From positions 461,001-525,000 of the forward strand of contig CAJNDS010002164.1 of the NCBI GenBank assembly GCA_905221605.1: DNA of 64,000 nucleotides, written 5' to 3'. Of the stretch, positions 25,001 to 34,000 are shown in pieces. The notes under the pieces were generated by a model. That model saw only the letters and a list, made by a program, of their open reading frames with translations. It was not told the DNA's origin and ran no database searches. The position numbers and the translations under genes are program-made. Each line of letters begins with the position of its first letter. Position 1 is the first letter of the stretch. Source of the stretch: Symbiodinium natans. Lineage: Eukaryota > Sar > Dinophyceae > Suessiales > Symbiodiniaceae.

Positions 25001-28000
25001 CGTTTCGCCTCGGTGGCCTCGGCAACCACCTCGGAGCTGAGCTGCATCGCCGGGCGCTGGGCCAACAGCGTGGGGACGACGGGCCCGAATCTGGAATGCC
25101 AGGCCTGCACAGGGTCCTATCAGATTCTAACCTTTCCGACATATATGGCAAGGCCAAGCCCCCATTCCCTTGATGCTTGTTCGGGTGGATTTATTACTCC
25201 GCTGCGCAGGCTATGTTAAACCCACATGTTCGCGACTCCGCGACTCCGCAACATGTTCATGTCTTGGTAGGTCGAAACTTTAGTCCTGTCCATGTCGTCC
25301 GCTGTTGCATCCTTTCGCCCCTTCCACGCCAGGCCTGTGTTCAAGTTGTGAATCCCGTGTACGCTCAGATTGACCAAGAGGTCTTCTTTGCAAGCAAGCG
25401 GAAGGTGGACATTCAGATCGACCTCTCAGGCGGTCGTCAGATGCTGAACATCACCGTTCCCCAAAGGCATGGGCAACTGTTCGTGGTCAGCCAGTTCGTC
25501 GCGGAAAGCACCCCAGCCATTTCCCCAGAGCTTCGACGCTTCCGAGCAGCACAGGTCGAGGTGGAGGGCGTGTGCCTGGTAGAGGAGAGGGGTCGATTTC
25601 AAGGTGTTTCATGCCAGCGCGCGTCTTCACGATCATTCTGGGATGTCCAGCGCATCAGCCAGCGCTTCTTCGACCAGGTGCGCGATGCGAACGTTCTCTT
25701 CGAGCAAGTTGGTCCTTGGGTGTCCGGCGAGCACAAGCAGCTGCTCCAGTCCTTGACGCTGAGCCTGAGGTGGGTGGTTGTCAAGATATATGCTTTTTGG
25801 ATCCCCATTACAATACGGCACCTAATATTTAGGGTACCCATGGGTACCCCAAAAAGGGATCATGATTTTGACAACCGCCCAGGTGTCAATCGGGTGAGGT
25901 CGTTCGCAAGGTCAGCTTCGCCCGGCCGGTCATCCCCAAATTCGAGGGTTGCTACGTGGACAGCCAGAATGCCCGTGCGTTCCCTACCCATACGCTGATG
26001 AACGCCGATGTTCCCAATGTGGTGGCGGAGTGTGAAAGTATCTGTCTTGGCAAGCCCTACATGGCCATTCAAGCTGGGCATCACTGCTTTTGTGGTGACA
26101 GCCTTGCGGCATTGGGGGAGGAACCATACACGATAGTGAAGAATTCTGAGTGCAACTCGCACGTGGGGCCAGCTTGTCCGCAACGACATTTCTGTGGTGG
26201 GCCTTTCCGGAATTCGGTGTTCAGGCTTTACAAGCGATCAGCCGAGGCCGAAGATCTGCAACTCGGAATGTCAGGCGGCTGCACCTTGGCAACTACCTTC
26301 GGCCCAACAACCGAGCAGACTCTTCCCTTGGGATTCGGCGTGCGAAATGGAGATGGGCGCTGTCTCACAATGAGCACTCCGAGCAATCAGACAGTGGCGC
26401 AGTCTGCGAAAGCTTGTACCGGTGGGGAGGATCAAAGCTTCACGGCCATCCTCGCAAGTTCCCTGGAAGTGCCTAGTACCTGGCAAAACCTGGAGTCTGA
26501 GAAGATTATCCTCCTCAGTCAGCGGGATGAGTCGAAGGTCTTTTTCCGCGAGGGCGCGAAACTCGTGGAGCCACAGTTTACTTGGCAGACTACGGGGGAG
26601 CTTTCCTTCGATGCAACGGGAGTGTTTGGATTGGGGGGAGGGCCCAGGTACTTGATCGCAGATGGCAAGGAGGCTGGGCGGTTTCAATGGGAAAACATGA
26701 GTTCAATGAGAATTTTCATATATTGTCACTTTGCCTCCACGTCACTAGGGCAGGGACTTCTCGAGAGCCCCGTGTGTCTCGTGTGACTAGTGGGCCTTGG
26801 TCAGATCTCGTCAGGCCCTCCTTCAGAATGCCATCGGAAAGGCTGTTGCAGAAGCGGAGCAATTTCAATGGTCAACGGTGAGCTTTGGCGTGGCAGACGA
26901 GCTGCAGGCTGACGTTAGCACACCTTGCTGTAGCCTCTCCAAGCTCCTTGAAATCATCTGCAAATCCTGTTACCATCCCTTCCATCTCTTCCCCCTCAGT
27001 CTGATGAGACATCTCGGGGGTAACAGTTGAGGGCTGCGGAGCAGGTGCTGTGCCCTCCTGGGCAGTTGATTCACAGCCTGGAGAAGGAGGCTCTGCGCCT
27101 GCGGTGGCGATGTGCCAGCGTTGCCGGAGTCGGAGCCTGCGAAGAAAAGGAGACGCTGGCGGCGTCCGACAACATGCAGCAAGCCCTCAAAGCGGTTGAC
27201 GCTTGGTGAGACCGCAGCTCTAAATTTCAGTACTTGCGAAACATCGGAGTTTTTTCTCGTTCATGAAGGGAAAGCTCTGTTAAAAATCCACCTTTCTTGG
27301 CTGAGGACATGGACTGTGGCCGGGAGGCCGGCTTGCGGGAAATCCGAGCAGAAGCCGACCCAGGAGGCGCATCGATTCGCTTCCGCTACCTTTGCTGCTC
27401 CCTGGACGCAGCTCCGATTGCGGTCCGGCCCGTACCGGTACCGCTTCAAGAGGCCTTCCTCACCACTTCGATCCAAAGCTTTGAAGGCATCTACTGCCCT
27501 ACTCGGATAGATGGCTCTGGGCGACCATCGTTCCAGCAGAAATACTCCTTCAAGAACATGTCAGCTACAACAGGGAGCACGCTGTCGTATGATCGGCGGC
27601 AGGGTCTCTGGTGTCTCCAAGATGGCGGCCGATGTGCGCCAAGCGACGCTGTGCACCCTTTGGAGGCTTTGGAAGGCGGCAGGCTGGGAGGCCTTGACTG
27701 GCAAGTGGTGCGTGTGAGCAACTTCAACACCGAGTTCGAGTCTCGTGGCGTCCGCCCTCCTCCAGCAGCCACCGTTCGCTTGCCTGCGAAGCCCCCAAAG
27801 CCCCCATCCTTGATTCGCTTTGAGGGCATCGATCCAGAGGTTGCGGAAGAGTGCAAGGATGAAAGCCATCCCGGAACCGAAACCTTCGATGCTGAGAGAA
27901 TGAGTGAGGTGGCATCAGGCCTTGGCCCAGAAAACCCCTGCCACTACGTGAGCATGAGCTGGACCAACAGGAAAGATAAGACCGAGCAAAATGCCATCAC

Positions 28001-31000
28001 CTACCGAACGGTGAAAGAGTGCTCTGACCGGGAGATCGAGGCTGCGCTCGCTGGGGCACGGACTTCCCGGGACCAGACGGCAGTGGACTTGTCATTCCAA
28101 GCTTTTGCAGATATCTACGAAGCTGTGGGTGCCTTTCTGCCGAACTCGCACGTCAATGCAATCTTCGGAGGGCTGGGAATCAAGACTGGCGCGCAGCTCG
28201 CAGCAGCTGCCAAGATCCCAAAGGCCGTCGCAAGCCTTGTCTCAGGAGCAGTCTTTGCCGACAAGCGCATCAATAGTGCCGAAGACGATGCAAAGGACTG
28301 CAGTAGCCTTCAGCACGGGCTTGCTCGTGCCTTCTGTGACGTGCACTGCGTCAGGGATGCTGTCAAGAGTGGAGATGCGGCCATCCGGGAGAGCCTTGAA
28401 AGTGCTGTGGAGGTCATGGGGGAGAACATGAAGCTCCTCTTCGACTTCTACCTGGGAGGTTCAACTGACGCCACTGCGAATGCTTTGACACAGTCTGAGG
28501 CCATTCGTTCTGGCATTACAACGCGCTTCCAGGAAATGCGAACCATGGCTGCGTCACTGCCTCTAAATTTGGCGGCGTCATCTGCGAGCCAAAGAGCCGT
28601 CACCAGCTTCAGCTCACGCATGAAGGAGATGAGGGAAGCCATCGACTTCACACGGGTAAATGCCTCGCTCCAGTGCAAGGGCATGGCGGAGGAAGTCCAC
28701 GACTTGCATCGTATGCTCTTGCATCTCACGAGTACCCAAGGGCTGACTTCAGCGCAATCAGTGCAAAGGAGCTCTGCCGAGTATGTGCGACACATGAATG
28801 GCATACTCAAGACCAAAGCGCACACCCTCGGCATCTATCGGCATGCATCGCTGAGACGCGAGGGCCGTGAGGGCCGCGAGGGCCTGCATGGCGTCGTGAA
28901 GATGTCGGAGCTTCTTGTGGCGGTACAAGAGCAATCCCTGAGCTCGGTGCTGCAGGCATTGGACTCCACATGGTGGCAACTTCGCAGAGAACTGGACCGC
29001 TACCTGGATGCCATCGAGGCTTGTGGGCGACATGGTTTAGGTTTTGTTGACTTGACTGTTCTGAGACGTTGTGGGACCTTGATGCCAGGACTACCTCTCC
29101 AAGTTTCAGAGCGCCCTACAACTGCTGGAAGCCTATACCGACAGGTGGGCTGTTCAAGAGCCAGACGGCTTCTTGGTGCGTGCGCATGTGTACACTGCCA
29201 TTGCACGAACCCACAATCACGAGAGTTGTCTGGAGGTGCACGGCTGGGTTCTCCAGTTTGAAGGCTGCCTATGCCGCGTCAGAGCGAGCAGACCGCCACG
29301 CGCATCAGACGCTGAAGGAAGTGTGGAGTACGGCGGTTCCACTGGTAGGCCCGTCTTTCTTGGGCGTCTGCGGTAGTCGAGATTGCCTGAACTTTCTTCT
29401 TGTGTAGTCGGCGAACCTGGGGCTGCAGGCCTGCTGGCGTCGCAGATCGTGGACAGCGACCTTCTGCACCGCATGGCCATCCATGACGCGCTTCCCTCGC
29501 ATGAGAAACTCCACTGTGGCAGTGCTGTCGGCGCCAGCGCAGCGAACATCACAATGGACATGCTGGATGCCGGGCACCCAGATCCAGTTGAGTTGTGGCC
29601 CTCGTTTTCAGCTCCTGGCCTTGAGAGCCAACCCAAAGGTTTAGCCAAGAGCAGCGGTCTGTGCAAGCTTCAGACTATGTGTACAGCAAACTCAGCTAAA
29701 CATCGCTTTGCTTTCCCACAGGCCGGGCTCTTTGGGCAGACGCTCCAGCAGTTGCAAGCGCTCTTCAGCGAGATGTATCTTCTCCAGGATCGCCTGGAGT
29801 CCAAGGATTCGGAAGCTCCAGTGCTTTTCGAAGCCCAGGAGCGCCTTGTACACGCTTTCAACGAGACCCTTGGCGAGGCGATCCGAAGCGTGCAGAGCTC
29901 CTTGCGCATGCGGTGTGACGGCGCAGACGGAAGCGACGTGGGCAGCTTGCTGCAGACCAGGAGTGAGCCTGGCCGCCCCAAATTTTTCAGACGATCTCGG
30001 AGACGCTCAAGGAGACATCCCAACAATCCCAATGCCCCAAGGTGGAGACAGTACCGACCAGTTTCAACGACTCCAACGGCTCCAACGACTCCGACAACTC
30101 CAACGACTCCAACGGCTCCAACGACTCCAACGACTCCAACAACCCCAACGACTCCGACGACTCCGACGACTCCACCGACTCCAACGACTCCAACGTCAAC
30201 GCTCGGTCCGATCGGCCTTGCACGCCCTCCGGCTACTGAGCAGATTCAACTGACAGGATCCTGCAGCAACATGTGTGGAGGTAGCAGTGCCAGCTGCTTC
30301 TGCGACGTCTCCTGCATGGACTTCGGTGACTGCTGCTCTGATTTCTTGCAGTCTTGCACGGGCAGCTGTTCAGGCAAGTGCGGGGAGAGCGAGCTTCCGA
30401 CATCTGACGGAAGCCTCTGCTCTTGCGACTCCCGGTGTCTTAAAGTTGGAGACTGCTGTCCAGACTTCCTGGACACTTGCGCATGTCAGGTTCAAGGCTG
30501 CGTCGGCAGCATCTTCGATGCAACCTCAAGCCAAAACTGCTCCTGCCTTCCATCCTGCAGTGTAGACCCCGATGATCCCAACGATTCGGCCTGCTGCGGG
30601 GACGCCGCAGTCTGCGCCGCAGCTGAAGAACGTGCGCTGCTGGCTGGAGACCTTGTACCCGTCCCCATGGACTCCTGCTTGAATCGGTGCCTTCAGCAAG
30701 CTCCCGCCGGGTGTGGCTGCAGTGCCAGCTGCGCTCGAGATAACACTTGCTGCGATGACTATGTCCCCTGCTGCGGCCAAGGCCTGTACACTCAGTATGC
30801 ACTATCACATGCTAGCGCCCTTACCGAGCTCAGCACTCAAGAAAAGAACACTGCAAGGTTCGACAAGCCCACTTCTACAGCAAAGTAAGGTATCTGTCGG
30901 GCTTCTCGAAGCGGTTTGCATCAGCATTCAAAATCTACGAAAGCATAGAGAAAGCCAGTTGGAGGGGGCACATGGCACACGCATGCCTTCCAGAACTGTC

Positions 31001-34000
31001 GTCCAGCGCAGCACGGCTGGGAGGGGGGGGGGGAATGGTGGCCAAGCGGCCTACGTATGATCTAGGATACTCCATTCTGTTAGCGCTTGCTTCATTCCAC
31101 GTTTCCTGTTGTGGCTGAGTTCAGTACAGGTGTCTCCAACTGGACGGGGCCTCTCTGCGGCGATTCGCTGGGCAATGCAAGTGCCCTGATCTTCTTGCCG
31201 GATGGCAGTGCTCAATGCCCTTCGGGATACGTGCCCCTCGATGTCCAGGCATGCCACGCCGGCTTCTCCATTGGGGACACGCTCTATTCATGGAATCGGG
31301 ATGGAAGCCTCCAGACTCCGGCATGCCATCTATTCTGGCCAGGACAGGGCTGCTTCGAGTTCGAAGAGATCTTGTACTACAGCAATTGCACCGATCGCCC
31401 CTTGACTCGGAACTTACTTAGAGGTGTGTGCAAGCTGGTGCCCACAACAGCAACCACCACACCGGCGGCGATCATTCCGCCGTCGCACCTGTTCGTGCCG
31501 GGGGGAAGGGTTCAATGCCCAGCCGGCTATGTGCCTCTGGACATCCAGGAGTGCAGTGCCGGCTTGTTCATCGCGGGCTCGCCATATACATGGAACCAGA
31601 ACAGTAGCCTACAGGTCCCGGTGTGCGCCGACGGGTTCCCAGGACATGGGTGCTTCGAGTTCGAGGGCTTCTTGTATTTCAGCAGCTGCAGCCACCGCCC
31701 CTTGTCGCTGCATGCCCACAGAGGCGTGTGCAAGAAGGCATGCAGTGACAACTGGACGCCGGGCTGGGCACCTCCTCCAAATGCTTGCCTACAGTGGTCC
31801 CAGAGTGCCGACTGGGGTGCGCTTCAAAATGGTCAGCTGCTGTCAACTGCGTGCGCTACTGATTGGGCAGCTGCTCAGTGTGAGTTTACATGCGGCTGCC
31901 AGAAGCAGACACGTCAGTCACCCTCCGCTGCTGCGGCAACCTGCGTTGGCATTACTGTTGGTAGCAGCGAGGCTGTGAAAAAGTGCGTCCCTAAGCCGTC
32001 AGGGCTTGATGGCCTTGTCTGTGCGGCGGATGCCGGCAACGCAAACAAGCGAACAAACCAGGATGTTCTGGGCACTGATGCGTTTGAGATCACGGTGGGA
32101 GACAGCGAGGTCTGCGCTCGGCGCACGGACTTCAGTGGTGGCTGGTCGATGCAGCTGTCCTTCAGGTGCAGCCTCGTCTTCGAGCTCGTGAGCTGCTCAG
32201 GGGATCCCAATTCACAGGCCATGACGGGAGGCTTCATCCGTGTGGGTGTGGGCAACGACACCGTGATCAATTGTGCAGCTCAGCTGACTAGCTGACTAGC
32301 TTTCTTGTTCGAGTAAAAAGGGAACGCCTCTTCCACAAACGGAGTTGTTTTTTTGAGCGGCGGCCACTGACCACTCAGGCGGCTCAATGTGCTGGCAGCG
32401 CGTTCATGGCACTTCAAGATGGCGACGCGTGCTTCTGTGGAGACACCTTCCGAACCTCCGGAGTCTATGCCCCAGTGGGCCAAGCACAATGCAACTCCTC
32501 CTGCCCGGTCGCGAACGGTTGCGGTGGGCCTCACCGAAACTCCATCTATCGTCTAGGTTCCCCGGGAGCTGCCAGCGACTGCGCGCACGCCTTTGACAAG
32601 GGTTTCATCCTCAAGGAGCAGGGCGGCAAGTGTGTTCAACCGGAAGGCCCTGGGTTCCGCCTTGTTCGCTGATCTCATTGCCGACTCTTACTTTGAGCCA
32701 AGCTAGGTTAGATGAGCTTGCAGCCTGCAAGAATGCAAGAGCGGTTCAAGCAAAGCACTCAAGCCCGACATGGCCCCAGGCGGCGCCCGCAATCCGAGTG
32801 GCAACACGAAGCTCGTGTTAGACGAGCGCTGCGACACGGCCGACGAGGCGCTGTTCTTCAGGATGGTGGAGGCTCTCGATGCCGGCGTCTTTGCTCTGCA
32901 GCACATCGGAGGCAAATGCCTGCAGCCTGAAGGGGGCCTCGACAAGCCTCGAGACACTCAGCGGCAGTTGTGCAGACCAGCCTCGGGGGAGTCTAGTGCA
33001 GATCGCATGAGGGACATTCAAAGTCAGCAAAAAGTGCCTCTGACTCGGAAATCATGAGAGCCCGAGTCAGAGAACATAAAAGCTCTTGCAATCAAGCCCG
33101 TGTCTGAAACTTTCTCGTCTTTGTCTGAATGCTCAATGCCTACATCACGCTTGGCCCTCCCATTGCATGAGCCCATACACCACCGAAACCGCCCGCGCCC
33201 CGCTTTGGAAGGGATGCTTTCGTCGGGGGCTGCTTTCTTTCATGAGCTGGGTATATGTGTAGGGCCAGCAAAACACGCCCAGTATATTTGCGGAGTTTTA
33301 CACAGCAAGGCAAGATAGCAGCTTTAAAGAAGAACGCTCCCGGGCATTCAGCGTAAGAAAAAGCACACGAACAGCAAAATTAAACTGTCACTGTCCATTT
33401 CTTTTCACAAATCCAGGGCAAGTCGCAGACCCTGTCACCCACACCGGCCCCACACACACACAAAACGCCCAAACAACCCAAGCCACCCACACTCATGCCA
33501 CCAGCACCAATCCAGTCTTAGAGCAGAAGGTCTCTGGCGCTTGGGCAGGGGGGCTATCTTTCATCAAAAATGAAATATTCAATGGCTGCCGCCAGTGCCG
33601 CCCACCCCTTAGAAATTGAAAAGCACAACCCATGTAAACAAAGCCTCTCATAAAGACGCCTAAGACCCTAAAGCCCTAAACCCGCAACCCCATAGTGTTA
33701 TAGGGTTTAGGCCCCCTTCACCCCCCTGGCTGGCCGACGCTAAGTCCGCTTTCGACGCAGCGACTTGGCTGGGGATCCGTTGAGCCAGGCTCGCCCGGGG
33801 CTTCTGACGGTAAAACTTCATTTCAAGAAGGTAGGGGTAGAGAGTGGGGGATGTGGAGGTAGGTGGGGGTAGCGGGTAGAGGGGTTAGATGAAGGCGGAG
33901 GGGGCAAGGAGAGCGGCGAGAGCGGGGAACGCAGCAGGGGTTTGGGTTGGGGGGCGGTCTGGGCGGTGTGAGGGCCGTAAGTGAGATTTCACTGACGCCG

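Noticed and set aside
29991-30017. Basic RRSRRRSRR patch as a nuclear localisation signal
   Set aside because: It lies within a protein with signal peptide and extracellular domains, just before a Thr-Pro stalk; a processing site is more plausible, though unproven.
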